From: an uncultured Desulfosoma sp.
GTDB lineage: Bacteria > Desulfobacterota > Syntrophobacteria > Syntrophobacterales > DSM-9756
DNA: 64,000 nucleotides
Reading direction: 5' to 3'
Assembly (NCBI GenBank): GCA_937960435.1
Contig: CALGPN010000002.1
Location: forward strand, 82,640-146,639
Shown: positions 26,778-35,494 of the stretch, piece by piece
How the letters are laid out: each line of letters opens with the position of its first letter
Position numbering within the stretch: position 1 is the stretch's first letter
Made by a program: the position numbers and the translations under genes
Notes under the pieces: generated by a model
Databases searched by the model: none
What the model was told of the DNA's origin: nothing
Seen by the model: the letters and a program-made list of their open reading frames with translations, nothing else

Positions 26778-27080
26778 ATGAGTCGGCAAGTGGATATTCC
26801 CAAAGACAAGATTGCCCATTTTTGCCGCCGCAACCATATCCGCTCTCTGTCGCTCTTCGGTTCGGCTTTGCATGGCGACCTTCGCCCGGATAGCGACATA
26901 GACATTCTGGTCGAGTTCAGTCCGGAGCACACCCCCGGCTTGCTTGGTATGGCGCGCCTTGAACGAGAATTATCGCTCCTGCTGGGGCGCCGGGTCGACC
27001 TGCGCACGCCTGAAGACTTGAGCCGCCGTTTTCGTAAACAAGTGCTCGAAGAAGCGGAGGTGTACTATGCGCAAGGGTGA
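26778..27080 (+). CDS. mntA: MntA-type minimal nucleotidyltransferase antitoxin
   Basis: 100 aa. ATG 26778 follows GGAGG by 6-7 nt; the track start 32 codons earlier is not supported. The catalytic motif is complete: [20 protein letters not shown] (GSxxxG...DxD). In characterised MntA-HepT pairs this enzyme AMPylates a tyrosine of the HEPN toxin. Overlaps hepT by 14 bp, so the pair is translationally coupled. Bracketed, with hepT, by the two direct repeats. Confidence 0.92.
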   Translation: MSRQVDIPKDKIAHFCRRNHIRSLSLFGSALHGDLRPDSDIDILVEFSPEHTPGLLGMARLERELSLLLGRRVDLRTPEDLSRRFRKQVLEEAEVYYAQG

Positions 27081-27405
27081 TGCCTTCCGCCTCCGGCACA
27101 TGCTGGATGCGGCGTGTGAGGCGGTCTCATTCGCCCGAGGGAGGAGGCGTGCTGATCTCGATCAAGACCGAATGCTGGTATTAGCGTTGGTTAAGGACAT
27201 CGAAATCATCGGCGAGGCCGCTTGCCAAGTCTCGCCGGCAACCCGTGGTCAACTTCCACATATTCCGTGGGAAGACATCATCGGCATGCGCCATCGGCTG
27301 GTGCATGGCTATTTTGACATCAACCTCAACGTTCTCTGGAAGACCATTGAGGAAGACCTGCCACCGCTCATTGCACTGCTCGAGCGGGAGGTCGCTGAGA
27401 AGTGA
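27067..27405 (+). CDS. hepT: HepT-type HEPN toxin (DUF86)
   Basis: 112 aa. DUF86 pattern: [14 protein letters not shown], then [21 protein letters not shown], giving RX4HXY (R-HRLV-H-G-Y) with the catalytic Arg/His of HEPN RNases and the tyrosine that MntA modifies. Directly downstream of and overlapping mntA. An intact, probably active toxin-antitoxin operon by motif; no experimental evidence here. Confidence 0.92.
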   Translation: MRKGDAFRLRHMLDAACEAVSFARGRRRADLDQDRMLVLALVKDIEIIGEAACQVSPATRGQLPHIPWEDIIGMRHRLVHGYFDINLNVLWKTIEEDLPPLIALLEREVAEK

Positions 27406-27595
27406 ACCTTCAAGGAGAAACTGTCCTTCGGCACCGGAGCACATTCCCGCACTACGGGATAAACGAGTCGTCGACTTGGCTTCCTGCTGGACAACATCTT
27501 CGTCATGAGTCTGAACAAAAGTCGCCCTGAAGTTACTAAGGAACGATCGGCCGCCTGCAAAGATCTCATCAGCTCAGGGGGTTGACCCTATCATG

Positions 27596-27708
27596 ATCCA
27601 CCGATGGAGGAAGCGGCCTTGAGTTTAGGCCCGTGCGGCCTTTTTCGAGAATCCCAAGCGGAACTGAGAACAAAGGGTCCGTCTCATCCCCCGGCAGCGG
27701 ATGGGCCT
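27596..27708. repeat. Direct repeat, copy 2 (113 bp)
   Basis: Second copy of the repeat at 26319-26432, same orientation, 1277 bp downstream start to start. The two copies flank mntA-hepT. Confidence 0.9.
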
Positions 27709-27724
27709 GCGCGGCCGAGCGACA

Positions 27725-27760
27725 AAGGCCGGATGCGGGTTTTTCCGGCCTTGAGTTTTT
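27725..27760 (+). terminator. Terminator-like hairpin after the TA module
   Basis: AAGGCCGG and CCGGCCTT form a perfect 8 bp stem with a 12 nt loop, followed by GAGTTTTT. Suits termination of transcripts from mntA-hepT or of read-through before dprA. Confidence 0.5.
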
Positions 27761-28162
27761 CGACATGATCTTCTCGAATCCTCGGCTCGAGAAGCAGCTG
27801 CAGATGGCTCAAGGCCGCCTCCTTTTTGTCCGAATTATGGAAGAAACCATTCGCTGTGTCCTACGGGCAGGTCGAGAATGTCGGGGGCTCTTTTGGGGAC
27901 GGACCACGCCCCCGAGAAGCCCTCTTGCAGCGCCGGATGCCCTGGTATTTCTCCAATATGATAGAGAACCTTCCCGAAATTCGACCGGGCGGCGGGAGGC
28001 CGTATTGGAAAAAACTTCGGCGCCGGCCCCATGGATCCATCCTCGTGGGTTATCGGCCTCACGGGGCCGATACTCCCAGAGTCTGGAACCCCCCGCTCTC
28101 GGAGAAGCTTTCAAGGAGCCTTGTCGCGGCTCGGCCGTGGGGCTTGTCTCTCGGGAAGGGGT

Positions 28163-28191
28163 TTGACAAAAAGGCGGCGGGGCACTAAGGA
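28163..28191 (+). promoter_or_regulatory. Predicted dprA promoter
   Basis: TTGACA (28163-28168), 17 bp, TAAGGA (28186-28191), 36 bp before the dprA start codon. The -35 is perfect; the -10 is weak. Confidence 0.45.
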
Positions 28192-28227
28192 GCATCCCAA
28201 AAAGGGCCGTCTGAGGTTATCTTTGCC

Positions 28228-29376
28228 GTGCGAACCGAGCTGGATGAAAACACCCGAGCCTGGCTTCAGCTGAAGCTCACCCCGGCGCTGGGGAATGTTT
28301 CCCTGCTAAGGCTGTTGGAGCGTTTCGGCTCGCCCGAAGCCGTGTGCGCGGCCCGGGGAAAGGATGTGGCCTCGGTTCCGGGCCTGCGGCGCGAAGCCCA
28401 GGAAGCGCTCGCATCCAAGAGCACGATGCGCCCCGTGGATGACGAATGGCAGGCCCTGCGCGCCCACGGATGGGGACTCGTGTGCCTTGGAGATGCGGAT
28501 TATCCAAACAACTTGAAAAACATCGCGGATCCGCCCGCGGTCCTGTACACAACAGGACCGCTGCAGCCGAGGGACCTGGTGGCCGTCGCGGTTGTGGGCT
28601 CCCGATCGGCGTCGCCCTTGGGCCTTGTTTTCACGGAACGGCTTTGCGCCGATCTGGCCCGCCGCGGCGTGACGGTGGTGAGCGGTTTCGCCTTGGGGAT
28701 CGACAGCGCCGCCCATCGCGGGGCCGTCAAGGCCGGCGGGCGAACTCTGGCGGTTTTGGGCTGCGGCCTTGACGTCATTTATCCCCGGCCCAACGCAGAC
28801 CTTCGAGCCGCCGTAATGGCGCATGGCGGCTTTTTGAGCGAATTTCCCTTGGGCACTCCGCCCTGTGCCGGCCATTTCCCCCAAAGAAACCGCATTATCA
28901 GCGGCTTGAGCCTGGGGGTCGTAGTGGTGGAAGCCACGGCCAAGAGCGGGTCGCTCATCACAGCCCGCTATGCTTTGGAACAAGGCCGGGAGGTCTTCGC
29001 CGTCCCCGGAGCGGCCGGAAACATGCGAAGTCTCGGGCCCCACCTTCTGCTGCGTCAAGGGGCCGTCCTTGTGGAATGCGCCGACGATATCCTGGAGCAC
29101 CTCAAACCCATGATCCGGCCTAGTGTCAAAGCGTCCGCCGCCGAGCCGCCTCCCTCGACAGGGCACGACGAACCCGAGAAAAGCCCCTCTGGCGAAAATC
29201 TTTCCCCGTTAGAAACGACCGTTTTGGGGCTTCTGGGATCGGAACCCGTCCATGCGGACCGGCTCTGCCGAGAAAGCGGGCTGGGGGCGGCTGCGGTCAC
29301 GGCGGCTCTCATGGCCTTGGAAATCAAAGGCCTTGTGCGACAGCTGCCCGGCAAGTATTTTATGCGCCTTTTGTGA
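28228..29376 (+). CDS. dprA: DNA-processing protein DprA
   Basis: 382 aa, GTG start at 28228. An N-terminal helix-hairpin-helix/SAM-like part precedes the Rossmann core: VVGSRSASPLG, VVSGFALGIDSAAHRGAVKAG, LAVLGCGLDVIYPRPN and AKSGSLITARYALEQGREVFAVPG. The C-terminal 60 residues form the DML1-like winged helix. DprA loads RecA on incoming single-stranded DNA in transformation. Followed by topA after 93 bp, an arrangement common in bacteria. Confidence 0.96.
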   Translation: MRTELDENTRAWLQLKLTPALGNVSLLRLLERFGSPEAVCAARGKDVASVPGLRREAQEALASKSTMRPVDDEWQALRAHGWGLVCLGDADYPNNLKNIADPPAVLYTTGPLQPRDLVAVAVVGSRSASPLGLVFTERLCADLARRGVTVVSGFALGIDSAAHRGAVKAGGRTLAVLGCGLDVIYPRPNADLRAAVMAHGGFLSEFPLGTPPCAGHFPQRNRIISGLSLGVVVVEATAKSGSLITARYALEQGREVFAVPGAAGNMRSLGPHLLLRQGAVLVECADDILEHLKPMIRPSVKASAAEPPPSTGHDEPEKSPSGENLSPLETTVLGLLGSEPVHADRLCRESGLGAAAVTAALMALEIKGLVRQLPGKYFMRLL

Positions 29377-29469
29377 ACCAAAGAGGTAGCGGAACCGGCC
29401 GACGAATTCCTTTCAGGATTTTGCCGGAAATGCCGAATCAAAGAGTGATCGACAATTCACGGGGGAAGA

Positions 29470-31812
29470 ATGGCTCCATCTCTTTTGATTGTGGAAAGCC
29501 CAACGAAAGCCAAGACTTTGAACCGGTACTTGGGGAAGGATTTCATCGTGAAAGCCTCCGTTGGCCACGTCAAGGATCTGCCTAAAGCCAAGCTGGGCAT
29601 CGACGTGGAAAACCAGTTCAAGCCCGAGTACCAAGTCTTGCGCACCAAAAAAAAGGTGCTCAGGGAACTGAGTGACGCTGCAGCCAAGGCCGAAGCCGTC
29701 TACCTGGGACCCGACCCGGACCGGGAAGGGGAGGCCATCGCCTGGCACATAGCGGAGGAACTCAAGATCGACGGCAAGCCATTGTACCGCGTGCTGTTTT
29801 ACGAGCTGACCCCGAAAGCCATCCGCGAAGCCCTCCAGAACCCGGGGCGTCTCAACCCGAACCTTTACGACGCCCAACAGGCGCGCCGCATCTTGGATCG
29901 GCTCGTGGGCTACCTCATCTCGCCCATTCTGTGGGAAAAGGTGAAACGAGGTTTGAGCGCCGGACGCGTCCAATCCGTCGCCCTCCGGCTCATCTGCGAA
30001 AGGGAACGGGATATTCAGCGGTTCGTCCCCGAAGAATACTGGACCATCACGGCCCAGGTGTCGCCGAAACACGAACAGGGCCCCAAGGAGAAGGCCGACC
30101 TTTTTCATGCCAAGCTGTGGCGCACGGGATCGAAGAAGGCCGAACTGCGTTCCGAAGAGCAGACATCGGCCGTGCTCCGGGCCCTGGAGGGAAATCTCTT
30201 TCGCGTCTCCAAAGTCGAAAAGAAGCAGCGACGCAAGAACGCGGCGCCGCCCTTCATTACGAGCACGCTGCAGCAGGAGGCGGCCCGCAAGCTGCGTTTT
30301 CCGGCGAAAAAAACCATGCGTGTGGCGCAAAGGCTCTATGAGGGAGTGGAAATTGGCGATGAAGGGGCCGTGGGCCTCATCACCTACATGCGCACCGACT
30401 CCACGCGCCTTGCGGATGAAGCCGTCAAGGCGGCGCGGGATTACATCGCGGATCGGTTCGGGCCGTCCTATGTTCCCGCCAAACCCAACCTTTACAAAGC
30501 CCAGTCCGGGGCTCAGGACGCCCATGAAGCCATCCGTCCGACGGACGTGACGCGAACGCCGGAATCCCTGGAAGGGTTCTTGTCCCGCGATGAATGGGCT
30601 CTTTATAGCCTGATCTGGAAGCGTTTCGTGGCCTGCCAGATGAGCCCGGCCGTCCTTTGGCAAACCACCGTGACCATTGAAGCCGTCCCTCAGGGAGATG
30701 TTTCCGAGGCCGAAACGGGAGGCGCCGACGAAAAGAAAAAACGCGGTCCCGTCCACTGGTTTCGGGCAACGGGGTCCGTGGTGGACTTCCCGGGTTTCAT
30801 GGTGCTTTATACGGAAAGCGAGGACGATGCGTCGGCGGAGAAGGACGAAGGGGCGGGGGAGCGGCTGCCGAGACTTTCCGAAGGCCAAGTTTTGGACGTG
30901 CATCAGCTGATTCCCAAGCAGCACTTCACCCAGCCTCCGCCGCGTTACTCGGAAGCGAGCCTCATCAAGGAATTGGAAGAGCGAGGCATCGGCCGGCCCA
31001 GTACTTACGCCACCATTGTGTCCACCATCGTGGATCGGGAATACGTTCAGGAAAGTAAAAGACAGCTCGTCCCCACGGAATTGGGCCTTCTGATCAACGA
31101 GCTCCTGACGGCCCATTTCCCGGAAATCGTCGATGTGGAATTTACGGCCAAGATGGAAAAAAGCCTGGATGAGGTGGAAAACGGCACCTGCCCGTCCCTG
31201 AAGGTTCTGGAAGAGTTTTACCGGCGTTTCAGCGTGACTTTGAGTCAGGCCCACAAGGCGATGCGGAACCTGAAGGTGGCCGGGCTGCCCACGGGCCTTT
31301 CGTGCCCTCAGTGCGGCGGCGATCTGCACATTCGGTTCAGCCGAAACGGCCCTTTTCTCGCCTGCGCCAATCACCCCCAATGCCGATTCACCTCCAACTA
31401 CCGTCGGGACGACAAGGGGCGGATCGAACTGGTGGAGCGGGAATCATCGGGAGAGACGTGCGACAAGTGCGGCAGTCCCATGGTGCTGAAAAAGGGGCGC
31501 TTCGGGGAATTCCTCGCGTGCAGCGCTTATCCGAAGTGCAAGAACACAAGGCCCGTGAGTTTGGGGGTGCCGTGCCCTCGGGAAGGCTGCGACGGGGAAA
31601 TCGTGGAGCGCATGAGCAAGGCGGGCCGGAAGTTTTACGGCTGCACGCGATATCCCGACTGTGACGTGGTGCTCTGGTCTCGGCCGACGGCAAAAACGTG
31701 CCCCCAGTGCGGGTCCCCCACCATGGTGGACAAGGTCGGGAAAAAAGGGGAAAAATACTCTGTGTGTGCCCGTGCGGGGTGCGGTTACAAGGCCCCGCAG
31801 GAATCCTCCTGA
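29470..31812 (+). CDS. topA: DNA topoisomerase I
   Basis: 780 aa. TOPRIM domain at the N terminus (SLLIVESPTKAKTL; GPDPDREGEAIAWH), active-site Tyr306 in GLITYMRTDSTR, then four C-terminal zinc-ribbon modules each with four cysteines (for example CPQCGGDLHIRF, CDKCGSPMVLKKGRFGEFLAC, CPQCGSPTMVDK). Type IA enzyme relaxing negative supercoils. GGGGGAAG precedes the ATG. Confidence 0.97.
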   Translation: MAPSLLIVESPTKAKTLNRYLGKDFIVKASVGHVKDLPKAKLGIDVENQFKPEYQVLRTKKKVLRELSDAAAKAEAVYLGPDPDREGEAIAWHIAEELKIDGKPLYRVLFYELTPKAIREALQNPGRLNPNLYDAQQARRILDRLVGYLISPILWEKVKRGLSAGRVQSVALRLICERERDIQRFVPEEYWTITAQVSPKHEQGPKEKADLFHAKLWRTGSKKAELRSEEQTSAVLRALEGNLFRVSKVEKKQRRKNAAPPFITSTLQQEAARKLRFPAKKTMRVAQRLYEGVEIGDEGAVGLITYMRTDSTRLADEAVKAARDYIADRFGPSYVPAKPNLYKAQSGAQDAHEAIRPTDVTRTPESLEGFLSRDEWALYSLIWKRFVACQMSPAVLWQTTVTIEAVPQGDVSEAETGGADEKKKRGPVHWFRATGSVVDFPGFMVLYTESEDDASAEKDEGAGERLPRLSEGQVLDVHQLIPKQHFTQPPPRYSEASLIKELEERGIGRPSTYATIVSTIVDREYVQESKRQLVPTELGLLINELLTAHFPEIVDVEFTAKMEKSLDEVENGTCPSLKVLEEFYRRFSVTLSQAHKAMRNLKVAGLPTGLSCPQCGGDLHIRFSRNGPFLACANHPQCRFTSNYRRDDKGRIELVERESSGETCDKCGSPMVLKKGRFGEFLACSAYPKCKNTRPVSLGVPCPREGCDGEIVERMSKAGRKFYGCTRYPDCDVVLWSRPTAKTCPQCGSPTMVDKVGKKGEKYSVCARAGCGYKAPQESS

Positions 31813-31837
31813 CGGGCTGAAATAAAGGATGCGGCGT

Positions 31838-32644
31838 ATGGGGCAGGAAGGCTGGGTGGCATGGCTGGGCCCTGTGGCGGCTCTCCTCATCGGGTGCTGC
31901 CTGGGAAGTTTCTACAATGTGGTCATCTACCGCTGGCCCAAGGGGATGTCCCTTGTTTCCCCGCCGTCGCGATGCCCGAGCTGCGGAACCCCCATCCGCT
32001 GGGTCGATAACATCCCGGTCGTGAGTTTTGTCCTTCTTCGCGGCCGATGCAGGCACTGCCGACAGACCATCTCATGGCGCTACCCTCTGGTAGAGCTCCT
32101 GACGGGACTCATGGCCGCGGCACTCTACCGCACCTTCGGCCTCTCGCCATCGCTGTTCGTCTTCTTCGCCTTCGGCTCCCTTTTGCTCCTCATCACTTTT
32201 ATCGATTTGGACACGTACCTCATTCCCGATGTGTTGTCCGTGGGCGGGCTGGTCTTGGGCCTTGCGGCCGCGGCTCTCTTTTCCCACGTGCATTGGGCGG
32301 ACGCTCTCGGCGGCGCGCTCCTTGGCGGCGCACTTTTCTTCGCCGTCGCGTGGGGCTACCAGAGGCTTCGCCGACAAGACGGGCTTGGGGGCGGAGACAT
32401 CAAGCTCCTGGCCATGATCGGCGCCTTTATCGGTTGGAAAGGTGTGCTCTTTACGGTTTTCTTCTCCTCCGTCATCGGGGCCGCGGTGGGAGTGGCCGTC
32501 ATGGTCCGTTCCCGACAGGGGTTTGCGGCGCGCATCCCTTTCGGGCCTTTTCTTTCTTTGGGCGCGATCACCTATGTGTTTTGGGGAGAAAAGCTGACGG
32601 CGTGGTACCTCGGGGCCATGGGCATGGAAGGGTTTGTCGGATGA
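31838..32644 (+). CDS. pilD: Prepilin peptidase / N-methyltransferase
   Basis: 268 aa; ATG 31838 has AAAGGA 8 nt upstream, whereas 31829 sits on it. N-terminal methyltransferase domain with the two CxxC zinc motifs (RCPSCGTPI; RCRHCRQTI), then the polytopic A24 aspartic protease with its catalytic aspartates in TFIDLDTYLIPD and GGGDIKLLAMIGAFIG. Cleaves and methylates type IV pilins and type II secretion pseudopilins in the inner membrane. Begins 25 bp after topA. Confidence 0.95.
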   Translation: MGQEGWVAWLGPVAALLIGCCLGSFYNVVIYRWPKGMSLVSPPSRCPSCGTPIRWVDNIPVVSFVLLRGRCRHCRQTISWRYPLVELLTGLMAAALYRTFGLSPSLFVFFAFGSLLLLITFIDLDTYLIPDVLSVGGLVLGLAAAALFSHVHWADALGGALLGGALFFAVAWGYQRLRRQDGLGGGDIKLLAMIGAFIGWKGVLFTVFFSSVIGAAVGVAVMVRSRQGFAARIPFGPFLSLGAITYVFWGEKLTAWYLGAMGMEGFVG

Positions 32645-32795
32645 GAGGCTCGAAACCGTGCACGGCGTGGAGCGCAGGCCATCGGGCTGCGGCATGCGGC
32701 ATGGAACGGCAGTTCCCGCCCGAGAGAAAAACGTTTTCTGAAAACGTCCGAGGGGGCTTTTAAGGCATGAACGGTCGGCCTCCCGAAAGAGGGTC

Positions 32796-33593
32796 ATGAC
32801 GCGCCGTCGGTTTTTTGGGGAATTTGAGGACTCGCCGAGTGGAGTCTTCCTTTTGGATGCCGAGGTCTCTCATCACTTGTGGCGGGTGCTTCGATTTCGG
32901 GAAGGGGATGCTCTGGAACTGTGCGATGGGCGGGGGCGGACGGCCGAGGCGAGAATCCGAGGGCACCGGCAAGGGCGGGTGGAGGTGGAGGTCCTGGCGC
33001 TGAACAGGGAAGAACCCGACCCCATTTGGACGGTGCTCATGGTGCCGTGGGCGCGATCGGACCGAATGGACCTTGTGGTGCGTCAGGCTGTGGAGCTGGG
33101 CGTTGCCGAGTTATGGTTCTTTGAGGCGGAACGCAGTCAATACGCCTTGCAAGGATCCCGCAAGGAAAAAAGACTGGGGCGCTACGAAAAGATCGCTCGA
33201 GACGCCCTATGCCAGAGCGGGCGGGCGTGGCTTCCCGTGTTCCGCTGCGAGGATTCGACGGAGGAAGCTTTGAACGAATGGGTCCCTGGGTTTCCTGGGG
33301 ACGATGAAGTCCGGATCCTCGCTTGCGAGACGGAACCGCGGGAAACCTTGTTCGCTCTTCGGCATTGGCGCCCGTGGGTGACGCGGATCGTCGCGGCTGT
33401 AGGCCCCGAAGGGGGATGGACGGACGCCGAACGGCGAGCTTTTGATTCTCGGGGATTTTCTCCGGTGAGTCTCGGCCGGTACGTGCTGCGTTTCGAAACC
33501 GCCTGCACGGCCATTTTGGCCGCCGTGGAGGTGCTTTGGAAACAAGCGTTTTCTCAAAAGTCCCAACCTGCAGCGAGGATGGAGACACCATGA
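32796..33593 (+). CDS. rsmE: 16S rRNA m3U1498 methyltransferase
   Basis: 265 aa. N-terminal PUA-like domain (HHLWRVLRFREGDALELCDGRG) and C-terminal SPOUT knot with VGPEGGWTDAERRAF and LGRYVLRFETACTAI, the RsmE signatures. GAAAGAGG precedes the ATG. Its stop overlaps the next start as ATGA. Confidence 0.95.
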   Translation: MTRRRFFGEFEDSPSGVFLLDAEVSHHLWRVLRFREGDALELCDGRGRTAEARIRGHRQGRVEVEVLALNREEPDPIWTVLMVPWARSDRMDLVVRQAVELGVAELWFFEAERSQYALQGSRKEKRLGRYEKIARDALCQSGRAWLPVFRCEDSTEEALNEWVPGFPGDDEVRILACETEPRETLFALRHWRPWVTRIVAAVGPEGGWTDAERRAFDSRGFSPVSLGRYVLRFETACTAILAAVEVLWKQAFSQKSQPAARMETP

Positions 33594-34636
33594 AATGTCC
33601 CAAATGCGGTTTCATCGGATTTGACCATCTCAGCACTTGTGCCAAATGCGGCAAAGAGCTGGATTCGGTGCGTCGGGATCTCAACCTGTTTGACTTTGCG
33701 CCGGCGGTTCCGGCCTTTGTTCTGGAGGCCGTTCTGGCTTTGACCCAAAGGAGTGTCGGGGCTTCTGCCGCGGCGGCCGCCGTTTCTATGGCAGCCGGAG
33801 AACCGGGCGCATCGTTGGACCTCCTGGGCGAAATCGACCTCAAGGTGGACGTGGATGAAAAGCCCGAGGAGATCACCTTGGAACTCCTCGACGAAGGTGA
33901 GGACTCTTCCGTAGTGCCTGAGCCGACGGTTGAGATGCCCTCTGAAAGCTTCACCGTAGGTGGGCCTTCGGCGACAGCGACCGAGTGGGAAGAAAAGCCG
34001 GTGTTGATTGAGAGCGAGCCCGACGATCTCGACCTGAAAATCGACGCGGATCTCGAGGAGACTCAGGAACCGGGGGTTTTCGATCTTTCCGATGTGGAAG
34101 ACGAAACGGCGTTTGAGGAAACGTTGGATGAAGAGGCCATGACCGATGAGGCTTTGGAGCGGCTTCGCCGTGAGCTGGAATCGGCCGGCGGAATCCTGAA
34201 AGAGATTGAAAAGGGCGAGCCTTCGGGGGACGAAGCGGAATCCCCAACGGCTGAGGTGTTGGAACCGGAGCCCACTGAAGAAGCGATGGAGATCGAAGAG
34301 GATGCGGAGCTTTCCGATCTCGGTTTCGGTCATCCTGTGGTTGATGAAGAGAAAAAAGAGGAAAAAGACGAGGACGTTTTCATCCTCATGGAAGAAAGAG
34401 ACGGTGGGCTGGCCGTTCAGGAATTCAGCTTGGAGGAAAGCCCTTCTGGGGAAGAAAAACACGGGGAAAAGGACGGCGAGACGCTTGTCTTGGATCTGGA
34501 TGCCTTGATGGACGAAGAGGAACTCAAGCCGGACAGGGAGACAACTTCAAAGAAGGAAGAACCCGAGATCGACGGACTGGTCTTGGAGTTGGAGGACGGC
34601 TTTTATATAGAGCCGGACGACGAGGAAGAAGGGTGA
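33590..34636 (+). CDS. Acidic zinc-ribbon protein of unknown function
   Basis: 348 aa, start ATG 33590 overlapping the rsmE stop. An N-terminal zinc ribbon (MKCPKCGFIGFDHLSTCAKCGKEL) is followed by about 300 residues very rich in Glu and Asp with short hydrophobic repeats of the type LDLLGEIDLKVDVD / VLDLDALMDEEEL. No membrane segment is clear and no known catalytic domain is seen. Probably cytosolic and largely disordered. Similar zinc-ribbon/acidic proteins occur in delta-proteobacteria but I do not recognise a characterised member. Confidence 0.75.
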   Translation: MKCPKCGFIGFDHLSTCAKCGKELDSVRRDLNLFDFAPAVPAFVLEAVLALTQRSVGASAAAAAVSMAAGEPGASLDLLGEIDLKVDVDEKPEEITLELLDEGEDSSVVPEPTVEMPSESFTVGGPSATATEWEEKPVLIESEPDDLDLKIDADLEETQEPGVFDLSDVEDETAFEETLDEEAMTDEALERLRRELESAGGILKEIEKGEPSGDEAESPTAEVLEPEPTEEAMEIEEDAELSDLGFGHPVVDEEKKEEKDEDVFILMEERDGGLAVQEFSLEESPSGEEKHGEKDGETLVLDLDALMDEEELKPDRETTSKKEEPEIDGLVLELEDGFYIEPDDEEEG

Positions 34637-34644
34637 CAAAGTGC

Positions 34645-34674
34645 TTGACAAGGGTTCGAACGATCCTGTAAGTT
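34645..34674 (+). promoter_or_regulatory. Predicted tRNA-Phe promoter
   Basis: TTGACA (34645-34650), 18 bp spacer, TAAGTT (34669-34674); the tRNA begins 13 bp after the -10. Confidence 0.6.
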
Positions 34675-34687
34675 CGCCCACGGCTTT

Positions 34688-34763
34688 GGCGAGGTAGCTC
34701 AGTCGGTAGAGCAGTGGACTGAAAATCCTCGTGTCCCCAGTTCGATTCTGGGCCTCGCCACCA
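34688..34763 (+). tRNA. tRNA-Phe (GAA)
   Basis: 76 nt with encoded CCA. Acceptor GGCGAGG pairs with CCTCGCC, D-arm GCTC/GAGC, anticodon loop CTGAAAA (anticodon GAA), T-arm CCCAG TTCGATT CTGGG. The anticodon stem GTGGA/TCCTC has one U-U mismatch at position 28-42, where most Phe tRNAs have an A-U or G-C pair. Confidence 0.95.
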
Positions 34764-34805
34764 CGAGCACTCATCAAATTTCGGGGTTACCGCCCCAATC
34801 ATAGA

Positions 34806-34836
34806 AAAGCCCGCCACCAGCGGGCTTTCCTCTTTT
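34806..34836 (+). terminator. Intrinsic terminator after tRNA-Phe
   Basis: AAAGCCCGC/GCGGGCTTT, a 9 bp perfect stem with loop CACCA, followed by CCTCTTTT. Confidence 0.8.
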
Positions 34837-34851
34837 CAGGAGGGAGTGACC

Positions 34852-35466
34852 ATGGAATGGCGAATCGCCAAGGTGCAGTATCGTCCTGAAGGAGATTTGC
34901 TGGAGCGGCTTCGTCACGTCACACTGCTCAAACGCCCCGATGTGTATGTCTATCGGGATGCGGCCATCAGCCTTGAGAAAATCCCCGTGGAAGATCTCTA
35001 TCCCGCGCAACGTTACGTCTTGGTTCAAGAACTGCAAAAGGTTCGACACCTGAAGTGGGAATTGGAACGCTTCGGCTTCGATCTGTTTGAGCTCAACGGA
35101 TATCTGAAAATCTGGCTCGACGGCGAAGACGAGGCCGTCGATCTTTTGCCCCCCGTGGTAGAAGAGTCTCTGGAGCGCAACGGCCGCATGGTGAACCTCA
35201 TCAACGACGGCATGCACCGCCTTTATCTCGCCTATTTGGAATGGGTGATCCCTCAGGTCATTCTGGTTCGGGGCGTGCCGGAGGATTTGCCCTATTACGC
35301 GTATCCCATCCCGGAGAAATGGAAGGGCGTCCAGATGGTGAAGGATCTGCCGCCCGGATACATCAAAAAATGGCATCGCATTCAAGACCACCATTCCCTT
35401 TATCGCAACTTCAATTCCGCTTTTGACAACGTGGGGGCGCCTCGAGGCTACTTCACGGTCTCGTAG
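34852..35466 (+). CDS. Conserved hypothetical with ParB-like DGMHR motif
   Basis: 204 aa. AGGAGGGAG lies just upstream of the ATG at 34852; the GTG at 34846 overlaps that site. No signal peptide or membrane helix. The central segment VEESLERNGRMVNLINDGMHRLYLAYLEW resembles the DGxHR box of ParB/sulfiredoxin-fold nucleotide-binding domains; the rest is not recognised. It follows the tRNA terminator and is 28 bp before a membrane protein gene on the same strand. Function unknown. Confidence 0.7.
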   Translation: MEWRIAKVQYRPEGDLLERLRHVTLLKRPDVYVYRDAAISLEKIPVEDLYPAQRYVLVQELQKVRHLKWELERFGFDLFELNGYLKIWLDGEDEAVDLLPPVVEESLERNGRMVNLINDGMHRLYLAYLEWVIPQVILVRGVPEDLPYYAYPIPEKWKGVQMVKDLPPGYIKKWHRIQDHHSLYRNFNSAFDNVGAPRGYFTVS

Positions 35467-35494
35467 GCCGACACTCCGAGGATTGTACCGCGCC

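Larger units (their letters stand above)
27406..28227. other. 822 bp region without a recognisable gene, upstream of dprA
   Basis: Holds direct repeat copy 2, a terminator-like hairpin, a perfect 8 bp inverted repeat CTTCTCGA/TCGAGAAG at 27770-27794 and the likely dprA promoter. Frames of 60-177 codons exist on both strands but overlap each other, lack plausible ribosome sites and show no family resemblance. It may be decayed mobile or accessory DNA. Confidence 0.5.

Noticed and set aside
27633-28195. ORFs of 120-177 codons on both strands before dprA
   Set aside because: They overlap each other and the direct repeat, lack ribosome sites and show no family pattern.
29413-31380. 655-codon minus-strand ORF opposite topA
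   Set aside because: Antisense shadow; topA frame has all catalytic motifs.
34524-34817. Minus-strand ORF reading through tRNA-Phe (ESNWGHEDFQSTALPTELP)
   Set aside because: The familiar false translation of a tRNA gene.
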